Assembly: GCA_902489475.1 (NCBI GenBank)
Contig: CABUAH010000036.1
Coordinates: 1-19,346, forward strand
Direction of reading: 5' to 3'
Length of the DNA stretch: 19,346 bases
From: an uncultured Oscillospiraceae bacterium
GTDB taxonomy: Bacteria > Bacillota > Clostridia > Oscillospirales > Ruminococcaceae
Below, one piece after another: positions 12,383 through 19,346 of this stretch (the stretch's first letter is position 1; the number at the start of each line of letters is the position of its first letter). The notes under the pieces were generated by a model that did not search any database, had not been told where the DNA came from, and saw only the letters and a list, made by a program, of their open reading frames with translations. The position numbers and the translations under genes are program-made.

Positions 12383-14032
12383 CTGTGCTTTTGTAGTCGT
12401 GGTGACTGAAGTATTAGTTTTCAGGTTTTTCTTTGCAGCAGTTGTAGTAGTTGTCGTGATATTGAAGTTGTTTATAGGATTTGTAGGAGCGGCAGCTTCT
12501 TTAATAGTGTAGTTGCTTTTGTCTGTATCTATAAACTGCGATTTCATAACACTTATATTAGGACTTGACGCTCCGCCCTCAAACGGTGTGAATTTCAACT
12601 TCCCTTCGGCGTCGGTATATATATTTTCTGCATAGAAAACCATATATGATTTACTCTTTCCGGAGGTTATTTCGTATATCTCATAATATTTGTTGTAAGG
12701 AAGTTTTGCGTTGTTGTTTTTTCTTGTACCGAAATAACATTTTATAAGCCGCACCTTGTTTTTGCCTGTTTTGTATGCAGAAAGCGAAGCTGAGAAGCTT
12801 TTTGAAACTGTGTTTAAATTAAAGCTTGCATCAGTTTTTGCATACTTTGCGACCTTGTCAGAAACTACATATGTTCGCTCGGTTTTCAGCAAAACATATC
12901 CTGCGCCCTCTAAATCCTTGTCGGTATATTGTTTTCCGTCTACTGTTTTGTAAACCGCCGTAACTGTTATAACTTCTCCCGATTTCAGATTGTCGCTTTT
13001 ACTTGCCTTGAAATCAAAGTAGGTTGAAATTACCTTGTTAGCTTCGGATGTGTTGTATTCTGAGATTTTCAAGAAAGGATCAATTCCTTCGTATTCCAAA
13101 TCCACATTTTCAAAAGGATCAAGCGTTTCAACGGTGCTTAAGGAAGAAACTGTTATATCCTTTCTTGATTCCTTTGAGCAGGAATAAAATTTTCCGTTGT
13201 ATTTAAAAGTTCCCGAATTGTCATCAAAGCTTTTTCCAATGTACTTGGCAATTACCGTTACTTTGTCACCTTCGCTGAGGTTTGCGCTTGGAGATATTGA
13301 GTATTCAAAGTTGTCAATAATTATATCAGGGCATTTCGACGTGTCAAGCTGAGCTTTTCCAAATCCGTCTACGCCTGTAAAGATGTATTTGATATTTGAA
13401 AAAGGATCAACTGTTGCTGAGTTTGTAAGACCTTTTACTTTGATGTCAAATTCTGTATTTTCGAGCCTTATGCCTTTTTTGAGCAGTGCCCACTTGTCAT
13501 AGCTTACATTAATTGTAATAATGTCGCCGTTTTTTATGCCAGTCTGCTTGGAAAGGGTTGTGCCTGTGTGTATTATTCCGTCAACAACAGTTCTGTATGT
13601 TTCATCTCTCGGATCGTCTGCGATGAATATTGAGTCCAACAGAAGCTTTTGAATTTCTTTTGCATCCTGCATATCTGTATCATATACTTCATCAAGCAAA
13701 GGAGTGTTATCCTCACCTGTTTCAGTAGCAGAAAAAAGCTTGTTCTCTTCGTTTAACGTGACATATCCTATCGCATTTTTGTTACTTCCGTCGAAATGTA
13801 CGCTTAAAAGCTCTTCGCAGTCATACACTCTGAAAGCAAATGTATATATTCCCCAGATCGCAGATGCGATAATTGCAAGTATCAGAATTATCCATATAAG
13901 TATAACAAATAATTTTAAAAATCTATTCTTTTTTGCCTTTTTGGAGTTCAATTCAGCTTCACAGTAAGGGCATATTTTTGCATTCGGCAAAACCTTTTCT
14001 CCACAGTTTTTACATTTTATATTTTTTGACAT
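12380..14032 (-). CDS. Zinc-ribbon membrane protein with repeated extracytoplasmic domain
   Basis: This 550-residue protein starts with a zinc ribbon (C7-x-x-C10, C21-x-x-C24), has a basic stretch and one membrane helix at about 39-63, and then a large outer region. Two related modules begin with V-D-P-F-S-N-I-K-Y-I-F-T-G-V-D-G-F-G-K-A (about 208) and L-D-P-F-E-N-V-D-L-E-Y-E-G-I-D-P-F (about 304). The C-terminus is threonine-rich (two runs of T with K and N), as in many Ruminococcus surface proteins. The cytoplasmic zinc ribbon with outer repeats fits the zinc-ribbon/TcaA-like class of envelope proteins. The function is unknown; envelope sensing is a guess. It converges with the spoIIQ-like gene and has its own consensus promoter. 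AAAGTACAAG upstream lacks a clear AGGAGG, but GGAGGC lies just before the ATG on the minus strand. Confidence 0.75.
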   Translation of the reverse strand: MSKNIKCKNCGEKVLPNAKICPYCEAELNSKKAKKNRFLKLFVILIWIILILAIIASAIWGIYTFAFRVYDCEELLSVHFDGSNKNAIGYVTLNEENKLFSATETGEDNTPLLDEVYDTDMQDAKEIQKLLLDSIFIADDPRDETYRTVVDGIIHTGTTLSKQTGIKNGDIITINVSYDKWALLKKGIRLENTEFDIKVKGLTNSATVDPFSNIKYIFTGVDGFGKAQLDTSKCPDIIIDNFEYSISPSANLSEGDKVTVIAKYIGKSFDDNSGTFKYNGKFYSCSKESRKDITVSSLSTVETLDPFENVDLEYEGIDPFLKISEYNTSEANKVISTYFDFKASKSDNLKSGEVITVTAVYKTVDGKQYTDKDLEGAGYVLLKTERTYVVSDKVAKYAKTDASFNLNTVSKSFSASLSAYKTGKNKVRLIKCYFGTRKNNNAKLPYNKYYEIYEITSGKSKSYMVFYAENIYTDAEGKLKFTPFEGGASSPNISVMKSQFIDTDKSNYTIKEAAAPTNPINNFNITTTTTTAAKKNLKTNTSVTTTTKAQ

Positions 14033-14075
14033 TTTATGCCTCCAAAGTACAAGATTATAGTTATTCTATTACTTT

Positions 14076-14104
14076 ATTATAGCTTCTGGGATTTGAAATG
14101 TCAA
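14076..14104 (-). promoter_or_regulatory. Consensus promoter of the zinc-ribbon gene
   Basis: TTGACA (14104-14099) and TATAAT (14081-14076), 17 bp apart, both perfect, lie 44 bp upstream of the gene on the minus strand. Confidence 0.8.
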
Positions 14105-14170
14105 CAATAACAGACGCCACATCAGCAGTAAAATATCAGATAAATAATTGTGCATTAACATATGTTTTGC

Positions 14171-14200
14171 TTGACAGTACTGAGAGTGAAATGGTATACT
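14171..14200 (+). promoter_or_regulatory. Promoter of the structured RNA / GH13 transcript
   Basis: TTGACA (14171-14176) and TATACT (14195-14200) are 18 bp apart, placing the RNA start near 14207, about 15 nt before the first hairpin and 170 nt before the GH13 start codon. Confidence 0.75.
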
Positions 14201-14206
14201 TTTAAA

Positions 14207-14350
14207 ATGTAAAATAACCACGGCAGGATGTCCCCTGCCTCTAAGGCGTCGGGAGGACATCTACGTCTTTCAGTAGGGGCTTAACATCCCCACTGAAACC
14301 ATAAAGGGCTAACGCCCATGCCGCTTGTTGAATGACAGGGCAATGCCCCT
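14207..14350 (+). ncRNA. Structured RNA, possible relic of an IS605-type right end (omega-RNA-like) or a leader
   Basis: Several consecutive hairpins can form: GGCAGG/CCTGCC (14222-14239); alternatively GATGTCC (14227-14233) with GGACATC (14255-14261) around an inner GCCT/AGGC; TTTCAGT-a-GGGG / CCCC-ACTGAAA (14268-14298); GGGC-TAAC-GCCC (14306-14317); and GGGC-AAT-GCCC (14338-14348). The string GCAGGATGTCCC, CTAAGG, GGGAGGACATC resembles the conserved 3' part of tnpB-bearing IS605-type elements, which serves as guide-RNA scaffold. No tnpB fragment is visible upstream. No known riboswitch class is recognised. Transcription from the promoter at 14171 would pass through it into the GH13 gene. 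Confidence 0.5.
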
Positions 14351-14376
14351 TATTTAAATGATAGGAGAGAAACAAA

Positions 14377-15687
14377 ATGTGGGCTTATGAAAGTGTTTTT
14401 TATCAGATCTATCCGCTTGGATTCTGCGGTGCGCCTTTTGAAAATGACGGAGTTTTGACAAACCGGATCAAAAAGGTAAAGGAATGGATCCCGCATATAA
14501 AAAAACTCGGCGCTAATGCTATTTACTTTTCGCCGGTTTTTGAATCGGATACCCATGGATATAATACAAGAGATTACAGAAAAACTGATGTAAGACTCGG
14601 AACAAACGATGATTTAAAGGACGTATGTAAAGCGCTTCGCGCAGAGGGTATTAAAGTCGTTTTTGACGGAGTTTTCAATCATGTCGGAAGAGGCTTTTGG
14701 GCATTTCAGGACGTTTTGAAAAACAGGGAGAATTCTCCGTACAAATATTGGTTCAATATAGACTTCGGCGGTAACTCGGCATATAACGATGGACTTTGGT
14801 ATGAAGGCTGGGAGGGGCATTACGATCTCGTAAAGCTAAATCTCAGAAATGAAGAGGTTATAAATCATATTTTTGAGTGCGTTAAATTTTGGATAGATGA
14901 GTTTGAGCTTGACGGGCTTAGACTTGACGTTGCATATATGATAGACAGGGATTTTCTTCGCCGCCTGAGAAGCTTTTGTGACAGCATAAAGGAAGATTTT
15001 GCGCTTATCGGAGAAATGATACACGGCGACTACAATCAAATCGTAAACGGTGACATGCTTCACAGTGCTACAAACTATGAGTGCTATAAAGGATTATATT
15101 CGAGCTTTAACAGCATGAATATGTTTGAAATATGTCATTCGCTTAAAAATCAGTTTGGACCTGAAAGCTGGTGCCGTTACAGAGGACTTCATCTTCTTTG
15201 CTTTGTTGACAACCACGATGTTTCAAGAATAGCAAGCACTCTTACAAACGAGCGCCATTTGCCGCTTATATATACGCTTTTATTTTCAATGCCGGGTATG
15301 CCGTGTGTTTATTACGGAAGTGAATGGGGTGCAAAGGCACATAAAAGCGAAGGAGATCCTGCGCTTAGAGCTTCATTTGATAAACCTGTTTTTAATGAGT
15401 TATCAGATCATATCTCAAAGCTCAGCGAGATAAAAAAATCTTCAAAGGCTTTAAATTACGGTGATATTTCAGTTCCGGTTTTGACAAATAAACAGTGCAT
15501 AATTCAAAGATGCTTTGAGAATGAGAGAATTCTCTGCGCCATTAATGCTGACGGAGAGGAATATACCGCTCACTTTGACGCAGGCTGTGGAGAGGCGATC
15601 AATCTTCTTACGGGCGAGAAGTTTGACTTCGGCGGAGGCTCAAGGCTTGCTCCTTATACAGGGTATATCTTAAAGTGCGAGAGATAG
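14377..15687 (+). CDS. Intracellular alpha-amylase family (GH13) glycoside hydrolase
   Basis: This 436-residue enzyme has the four conserved GH13 regions: D-G-V-F-N-H (97-102), G-L-R-L-D184-V-A with the nucleophile aspartate, G-E213-M-I-H-G-D with the acid/base glutamate, and F-V-D-N-H-D281 with the transition-state aspartate. A (beta/alpha)8 barrel is followed by a short C-terminal beta domain. There is no signal peptide, so it acts on imported malto-oligosaccharides or glycogen in the cytoplasm, as a maltogenic amylase, neopullulanase-like or transferase enzyme. The exact specificity cannot be read. AGGAGAG precedes the ATG. It follows the structured RNA at 14207-14350 and no terminator separates them. 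After the stop, 15688-15785 shows no convincing terminator or gene. Confidence 0.9.
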   Translation: MWAYESVFYQIYPLGFCGAPFENDGVLTNRIKKVKEWIPHIKKLGANAIYFSPVFESDTHGYNTRDYRKTDVRLGTNDDLKDVCKALRAEGIKVVFDGVFNHVGRGFWAFQDVLKNRENSPYKYWFNIDFGGNSAYNDGLWYEGWEGHYDLVKLNLRNEEVINHIFECVKFWIDEFELDGLRLDVAYMIDRDFLRRLRSFCDSIKEDFALIGEMIHGDYNQIVNGDMLHSATNYECYKGLYSSFNSMNMFEICHSLKNQFGPESWCRYRGLHLLCFVDNHDVSRIASTLTNERHLPLIYTLLFSMPGMPCVYYGSEWGAKAHKSEGDPALRASFDKPVFNELSDHISKLSEIKKSSKALNYGDISVPVLTNKQCIIQRCFENERILCAINADGEEYTAHFDAGCGEAINLLTGEKFDFGGGSRLAPYTGYILKCER

Positions 15688-15785
15688 AAGCTTTTGTTTT
15701 CAACAGTTTTTTGTGCCTTTTATCCAGTATTACTAAGCTCTCGGTTTAGTTTGCTGTTTAAAAAGTTAATTAAATTATTATAGTC

Positions 15786-15814
15786 TTGACTTTTTTAAAA
15801 TAGGGGCGTATACT
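15786..15814 (+). promoter_or_regulatory. HU gene promoter
   Basis: TTGACT (15786-15791) and TATACT (15809-15814) with a 17-bp spacer, followed by a short leader with GGAGG. Confidence 0.8.
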
Positions 15815-15845
15815 TTAATTATAAAATAAAAACGGAGGAAAATTT

Positions 15846-16121
15846 ATGACTAAAGCAGAGTTTATTGATGCAATCGCTGTTAACGGCGGTTACTCAAAAA
15901 AAGATGCAGAGAAAGCTCTTAAAACCGTTATAAACACAATTACAGATTCACTCGTTAAAGGTGAAAAGATTTCTCTTGTCGGATTCGGAACATTTGAGGT
16001 TAAGGAGAGAGCAGCTAAAACTGCAATCAATCCGAGAACCAAAGAAACTGTAAACGTACCTGCAAAGAAAGTTCCTACTTTTAAGGCAGGAAAAGGTCTT
16101 AAGGATACTATAGCTAAGTAG
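15846..16121 (+). CDS. hup: HU-family DNA-binding protein
   Basis: This 91-residue protein is a full-length HU homologue. It begins M-T-K-A-E-F-I-D-A-I-A, has the dimerisation core with V-G-F-G-T-F-E-V-K-E-R-A (about 49-60), the DNA-wrapping arm with R-x-x-x-x-I-N-P-R-T-K-E (the Pro that intercalates near 64), and ends with V-P-T-F-K-A-G-K-G-L-K. It bends and compacts DNA in the nucleoid. GGAGG lies at good spacing. The H1-like gene follows 28 bp after the stop and shares the transcript up to the terminator at 16571. Confidence 0.95.
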   Translation: MTKAEFIDAIAVNGGYSKKDAEKALKTVINTITDSLVKGEKISLVGFGTFEVKERAAKTAINPRTKETVNVPAKKVPTFKAGKGLKDTIAK

Positions 16122-16149
16122 TATCTCAGTTAAGAAGGGAATGTTTTTT

Positions 16150-16545
16150 ATGACTGCAAAGAAAACTGAAGAGCAAATGGCAATTGCTGCACAGGCACCG
16201 AAAACTGCTGCTAAGGCTGCAAAAAAGGCTGCTCCTGTTAAAAAGACAGCAGAAAAGAAAACAGCTGTTAAAGCAGAACCTAAAAAAGCTGCTGCAAAGA
16301 AGACACCTGCAAAGAAAGCTCCTGCAAAAAAGACTGCTGCTAAGAAAGCAGAGCCTAAGGTAAACGTAGTAGTTGAGTTTTACGGCAGACAGATTATTGC
16401 AAAAGATGTTGTAGCTGCTTGTGAGGCTGCTTACAAGGCTGAGAACAAGGATGCAGTAAAATCTATCGATGTATATGTTAAGCCTGAGGACAATGCCGCT
16501 TACTATGTAGTAAATGCAAAGACATCAGGTAAGGTTGATCTTTAA
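16150..16545 (+). CDS. Lysine/alanine-rich H1-like protein with DUF6465 domain
   Basis: The N-terminal half (about residues 15-70) is made of Ala-Lys-Pro repeats such as P-A-K-K-A-P-A-K-K-T-A-A-K-K, like histone H1 tails and chlamydial Hc proteins. The C-terminal 60 residues form a small alpha/beta domain (V-V-V-E-F-Y-G-R-Q-I, V-Y-V-K-P-E-D-N-A-A-Y-Y-V-V-N) of the DUF6465 type found in Ruminococcaceae. GAAGGGA is too close to ATG 16141 but well placed for ATG 16150, so I use the latter; 131 residues. Its place behind HU suggests a nucleoid role for the basic tail. The function of the C-terminal domain is unknown. Confidence 0.8.
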   Translation: MTAKKTEEQMAIAAQAPKTAAKAAKKAAPVKKTAEKKTAVKAEPKKAAAKKTPAKKAPAKKTAAKKAEPKVNVVVEFYGRQIIAKDVVAACEAAYKAENKDAVKSIDVYVKPEDNAAYYVVNAKTSGKVDL

Positions 16546-16570
16546 TATTTCTTACTGTTAAAATGACTTA

Positions 16571-16595
16571 AACGCTCGAGAAATCGGGCGTTTTT
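16571..16595 (+). terminator. Terminator after the HU/H1-like operon
   Basis: AACGCTCGA and TCGGGCGTT (9 bp, one G-U pair) around a GAAA tetraloop, followed by TTT. Confidence 0.88.
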
Positions 16596-16649
16596 GTATT
16601 TTTAGAACTTTTAAAAAACCTGTAAATACATTCCATCTATACTATAAAA

Positions 16650-16691
16650 GTTGCAAATGCAACAGTTTTTTAAAAAAGTGTATGTTATACT
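16650..16691 (+). promoter_or_regulatory. Rubrerythrin promoter region with inverted repeat GTTGCA-AA-TGCAAC
   Basis: A perfect 6-bp inverted repeat (16650-16663) ends where the -35 box should start. A -10 TATACT lies at 16686-16691, while the -35 position (16663-16668, CAGTTT) is poor, hinting at an activator or repressor site. It does not look like a PerR box or like the three Crp-type boxes. Confidence 0.45.
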
Positions 16692-16752
16692 TTTGTCATG
16701 GGTTAATTCCCGATAATTTAATATGAAAAATTTTTATAGGAGGTAAATCATT

Positions 16753-17301
16753 ATGGCAAAATGGGTTTGTCCGGTTTGCGGATATGTTCATGAAGGAGAT
16801 GTTCCGCCGGAGAAATGTCCTCAGTGCGGAGTTCCGGGAGATAAATTTACAAAGGCTGAAAGCAATGAAATCGTTTGGGCTGACGAGCATAAGGTTGGCT
16901 CTGCACAGGGACTTGACGAAGAGGTTGTTCAGGGACTTAAGGATAACTTTAACGGCGAGTGTTCTGAGGTTGGTATGTATCTTGCAATGGCAAGGGTTGC
17001 ATACAGAGAGGGCTATCCTGAAGTAGGTCTTTATTATGAAAAGGCTGCTTGGGAAGAAGCTGAGCATGCTGCTAAGTTTGCAGAGCTTTTGGGCGAGGTT
17101 GTTACACCGTCCACAAAGAAGAATCTTGAGCTTAGATATATGGCTGAAAACGGAGCTTGCGAGGGTAAGCTTAAGCTTGCTAAGCGTGCTAAGGAGTTAG
17201 GCTATGACGCAGTTCATGATACTGTTCACGAAATGGCTAAGGATGAAGCTCGTCACGGCTGTGGATTCAAGGGACTTCTTGACAGATATTTCGGCAAATA
17301 A
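16753..17301 (+). CDS. Reverse rubrerythrin
   Basis: This 182-residue protein has a rubredoxin domain first (C6-x-x-C9, C22-x-x-C25, in residues 1-35) and a ferritin-like diiron domain after it, the opposite of ordinary rubrerythrin. Diiron ligands are visible in G-E69-C-S-E, E102-A-E-H105 and E165-A-R-H168. Reverse rubrerythrins reduce hydrogen peroxide and oxygen with electrons from NADH via rubredoxin, protecting anaerobes. AGGAGG lies before the ATG. A terminator follows, so it is transcribed alone. The last 53 bp before its final codons are repeated downstream at 17769-17821. Confidence 0.93.
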   Translation: MAKWVCPVCGYVHEGDVPPEKCPQCGVPGDKFTKAESNEIVWADEHKVGSAQGLDEEVVQGLKDNFNGECSEVGMYLAMARVAYREGYPEVGLYYEKAAWEEAEHAAKFAELLGEVVTPSTKKNLELRYMAENGACEGKLKLAKRAKELGYDAVHDTVHEMAKDEARHGCGFKGLLDRYFGK

Positions 17302-17319
17302 ATCTTGATAAATCTTTGG

Positions 17320-17357
17320 ATATGCTATCATTGTATTGATGATAGCATATATTTTTT
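17320..17357 (+). terminator. Rubrerythrin terminator
   Basis: ATATGCTATCAT (17320-17331) and ATGATAGCATAT (17339-17350), perfect 12-bp arms, followed by six T. Confidence 0.88.
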
Positions 17358-17377
17358 GACAGGAGAGGAGGCATATC

Positions 17378-17722
17378 ATGTGCAAAAAGAATAGAATAGA
17401 ATATCTTATTTGTACTATGTGTGTACTGGTAACCGGATTTATTATATATGGGTTAATAGGCTCAATGGAGCCTGTTAATGACAGCACAATACAATCATTT
17501 TTGTTGTTTGGTTCTTTAGGCGGCTTTGGATTCAGCATGATTTTATCAGGAATAATTCTTACTGTCCGTTTTATATCCAAACGCTCTTTGAAGTTTAAAA
17601 CCATTGCTTCTTTACTTTGGATGATTACTTTCGCTTGTGCTGTGTATGTTGGTGTTTTTGGATATTTCCCATATCAGATTTACAATCTTGTCAAGATAAT
17701 TAAAAAATCCGACAGCAAATGA
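17378..17722 (+). CDS. Small membrane protein of unknown function
   Basis: This 114-residue protein has three predicted membrane helices, at about 8-28, 40-64 and 76-96, with basic ends (K-K-N-R, K-R-S-L-K-F-K and K-I-I-K-K). AGGAGAGGAGG precedes the ATG. No family is recognised. It lies between the intact rubrerythrin gene and a 53-bp copy of that gene's end, so it may have come in with the event that made the copy. There are no neighbours in the same transcript. Confidence 0.65.
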   Translation: MCKKNRIEYLICTMCVLVTGFIIYGLIGSMEPVNDSTIQSFLLFGSLGGFGFSMILSGIILTVRFISKRSLKFKTIASLLWMITFACAVYVGVFGYFPYQIYNLVKIIKKSDSK

Positions 17723-17768
17723 GTTCTGTGTGAGTTCGGTGTGAGCTAATAAAAAGTTTTGTATTCAT

Positions 17769-17826
17769 GATGAAGCACGTCACGGCTGTGGATTCAAGGG
17801 ACTTCTTGACAGATATTTCGGATAAA
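17769..17826 (+). pseudogene. Duplicated 3' end of a rubrerythrin gene
   Basis: Positions 17769-17821 repeat 17242-17294 with one mismatch (T for A at the seventh codon base region). The copy reads D-E-A-R-H-G-C-G-F-K-G-L-L-D-R-Y-F-G and then TAA, the correct rubrerythrin ending with its own stop. Nothing before it is rubrerythrin. It is the leftover of a second rubrerythrin gene or of a partial duplication. Confidence 0.9.
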
Positions 17827-17842
17827 GTTTAAATAATGTACT

Positions 17843-17874
17843 AAGCGCCTTTTGCAATTTTGCGAAGGGCGCTT
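17843..17874 (+). terminator. Hairpin after the rubrerythrin remnant, probable terminator
   Basis: AAGCGCCTTTTGCA and TGCGAAGGGCGCTT pair over 14 bp with G-U pairs and a 4-nt loop. The T tail is poor. It probably ended the lost rubrerythrin copy's transcript and now follows the membrane protein gene. Confidence 0.55.
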
Positions 17875-17928
17875 TAAGTTGTTGATATGACAAAAATTAG
17901 CATTTTTACGACATGCTTTGAATTTCTG

Positions 17929-17957
17929 TTGAAGGAGAGGTAATCTTTTGCTATAAT
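17929..17957 (+). promoter_or_regulatory. GH5 gene promoter
   Basis: TTGAAG (17929-17934) and TATAAT (17952-17957) with a 17-bp spacer. The leader is about 26 nt and ends with AAAAGGAG. Confidence 0.8.
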
Positions 17958-17989
17958 TTACTCAAACAAACTTTAAAAGGAGTATTTTT

Positions 17990-19186
17990 ATGAAACTAAA
18001 AGCTTTATTTCTTGCTTTTTTGACAGCAGCAGCGGTTGCAGCAAGCGGCTGCACAAGCGACAGCGAAAGCGTGAATGAAAATAAGTCTGATAACGGAGAA
18101 ATGCGTGAGGGCTTAACGGCAACGCAGGTTGCAAAGGAAATGGGAATAGGCGAAAATCTCGGCAATACTATGGAAGCTTATGATGCGACACAATGTGAAA
18201 CCATTACATATGAGTGGCCGCCTGTTTCGGGAAATAATAATACCGAGGATTATGAAACGATCTGGGGAGCGCCGGTAACAACTCAAGAGATGATTGACGG
18301 AATAAAAGAAGCTGGCTTTAATACGGTAAGAATTCCTGTTTTTTGGGGCAATATGATGAAAAATGACGGCAAATACACGATAGATCAGAAGCTCTTAAAC
18401 AGAGTAGAGGAGATCGTGAAATACTGCCGAAATGATGATCTTTATGCAGTTATAAACATTCATCATTTTGATGAATTTATTATTAGAAGAAATGACCTTG
18501 AAGGCTGTAAAAAGATTTTTGATACATTGTGGACACAGATAGCTGAACACTTTAAGGATTATTCGGACTATGTTGTATTCGAGGGCTTTAACGAATATCT
18601 CGGCGGAAATCAGTTCGATGAGAATGGAAATTTGGTTGAGATGAGAAAAAAAGATGCTTACGAGCTTACCAATGCACTCAATCAGACATTTGTAGATGCA
18701 GTAAGAAAGACCGGAGGAAACAACGAGCAGAGAATCCTTGTTGCATCGGGATACTGGACAAACATCGACAATACGACTTCTTCAAGATTTACAGTCCCTA
18801 ATGATACGGCAAAGGATAAACTTATGGTGTCGGTTCATTATGTTGACAATCAGATGTACTGGACTAATAAAATCGGCGGAGAAGAGTGGCTTGATTATGC
18901 AAAATCTCAGTGTGAGCTTTTAAAGAGTGCGTTTTTAGACAAGAATATTCCTGTATTTATAGGTGAGGTTACTTCAATTTATACGCCTGACAGATTTGCT
19001 TCGGACGCTAAGTATACAACCTCAACAGAATGTTTGGAAATAATGTGTGACATGATGGCCGAATACGGATGTGTTCCTGTTTTGTGGGATGTAACTGATA
19101 ATTTCTATTCCCGTTCAGAGTGTAAAATTATTGATGAGCAAGACAGAGCCTTTATCAAGGAATTCTCTGAAAAGCTCAGCAAGTAA
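17990..19186 (+). CDS. Glycoside hydrolase family 5 lipoprotein (cellulase-type)
   Basis: A lipoprotein signal (residues 1-20, lipobox A-A-S-G-C21) is followed by a Ser/Asn/Glu linker and a GH5 barrel. Conserved features are R114 in N-T-V-R-I-P, the H-H pair in I-N-I-H158-H159-F, the acid/base E202 in F-E-G-F-N-E, H283-Y284 in S-V-H-Y, and the nucleophile E326 in F-I-G-E-V. The family cleaves beta-1,4-linked glucans, mannans or related plant polymers. Here the enzyme would be tethered to the outer face of the membrane and act on oligosaccharides near the cell. No carbohydrate-binding module or dockerin is present. Length 398 residues. No sugar-transport genes lie beside it within the window. 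Confidence 0.92.
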   Translation: MKLKALFLAFLTAAAVAASGCTSDSESVNENKSDNGEMREGLTATQVAKEMGIGENLGNTMEAYDATQCETITYEWPPVSGNNNTEDYETIWGAPVTTQEMIDGIKEAGFNTVRIPVFWGNMMKNDGKYTIDQKLLNRVEEIVKYCRNDDLYAVINIHHFDEFIIRRNDLEGCKKIFDTLWTQIAEHFKDYSDYVVFEGFNEYLGGNQFDENGNLVEMRKKDAYELTNALNQTFVDAVRKTGGNNEQRILVASGYWTNIDNTTSSRFTVPNDTAKDKLMVSVHYVDNQMYWTNKIGGEEWLDYAKSQCELLKSAFLDKNIPVFIGEVTSIYTPDRFASDAKYTTSTECLEIMCDMMAEYGCVPVLWDVTDNFYSRSECKIIDEQDRAFIKEFSEKLSK

Positions 19187-19233
19187 TAAACTACGGCTTC
19201 AATAAATCGGTACATAATTAATTGAATAATTGC

Positions 19234-19270
19234 AAAAGAGGATCAGAGGTTTTCTTTGATTCTCTTTTTT
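19234..19270 (+). terminator. GH5 terminator
   Basis: AAAAGAGGATCA and TGATTCTCTTTT (12 bp, one G-U pair) around an 11-nt loop, with T continuing to 19270. The last 76 bp of the window hold no gene that I can see. Confidence 0.8.
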
Positions 19271-19346
19271 GATCTATCGTCAATTATATGTACAGGTTTC
19301 AATAAGCAAGGGAATCTTAATTTAGTTGTATTAAAATGCAGTTTTT

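Noticed and set aside
14069..14260. Minus-strand open frame over the structured RNA (M-S-S-R-R-L-R-G-R-G)
   Set aside because: Composition follows the hairpins on the other strand, there is no ribosome site, and it overlaps the promoters of both neighbours.

Overview
The window most resembles the genome of an anaerobic, spore-forming gut Firmicute of the Ruminococcus/Oscillospiraceae type. The reasons are AT-rich DNA with strong AGGAGG ribosome sites, sigma-A promoters close to consensus, a SigK-type sporulation sigma factor beside a SpoIIQ-like protein, a reverse rubrerythrin, an orphan thioredoxin-reductase-like Fe-S protein, a family 5 glycoside hydrolase lipoprotein, an intracellular GH13 enzyme, and a threonine-rich tail on a membrane protein. 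The genus is an inference.

Layout. 1-675: broken IS200-type transposase gene and two minus-strand gene remnants. 676-4046: accessory module with a tryptophan-decarboxylase-like enzyme and an amidohydrolase (stop codon in frame) on the minus strand, divergent from a LysR regulator. 4150-8990: redox/sulfur module with an FTR-catalytic-chain-like protein, thioredoxin, rhodanese, CoA-disulfide-reductase/rhodanese fusion, Crp/Fnr regulator, UPF0251-NifX fusion and a frameshifted rubredoxin-domain gene. 9000-9950: an orphan gene with AACGATTA direct repeats in its promoter and beyond its 3' end. 9951-12376: tRNA-Ser(GGA), dtd, sigK and a spoIIQ-like gene. 12380-15687: zinc-ribbon membrane protein, divergent from a promoter that reads a structured RNA and then a GH13 enzyme. 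15786-17874: HU, an H1-like DUF6465 protein, reverse rubrerythrin, a small membrane protein and a duplicated rubrerythrin tail. 17929-19268: GH5 lipoprotein.

The most interesting system is the redox module. A 13-bp near-palindrome, GTGATAACATYAC, lies before the FTR-like gene, the thioredoxin operon and the rubredoxin-domain gene. In all three its centre is exactly 29 bp upstream of the first base of a plausible -10 hexamer, which is the class II activator position near -41. The local Crp/Fnr protein keeps the R-E-x-x-x-R recognition pattern of E. coli CRP, which reads GTGA. The regulator gene and the UPF0251-NifX gene diverge from mirror-image consensus promoters whose -35 boxes are the two arms of a 14-bp inverted repeat. 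Together this looks like a compact locally controlled regulon for thiol/persulfide and oxygen stress, although one target gene appears broken.

Other points of note are a candidate solo IS605-type RNA before the GH13 gene, a perfect 15-bp hairpin inside the rhodanese coding sequence, and a nearly identical 53-bp copy of the rubrerythrin 3' end.
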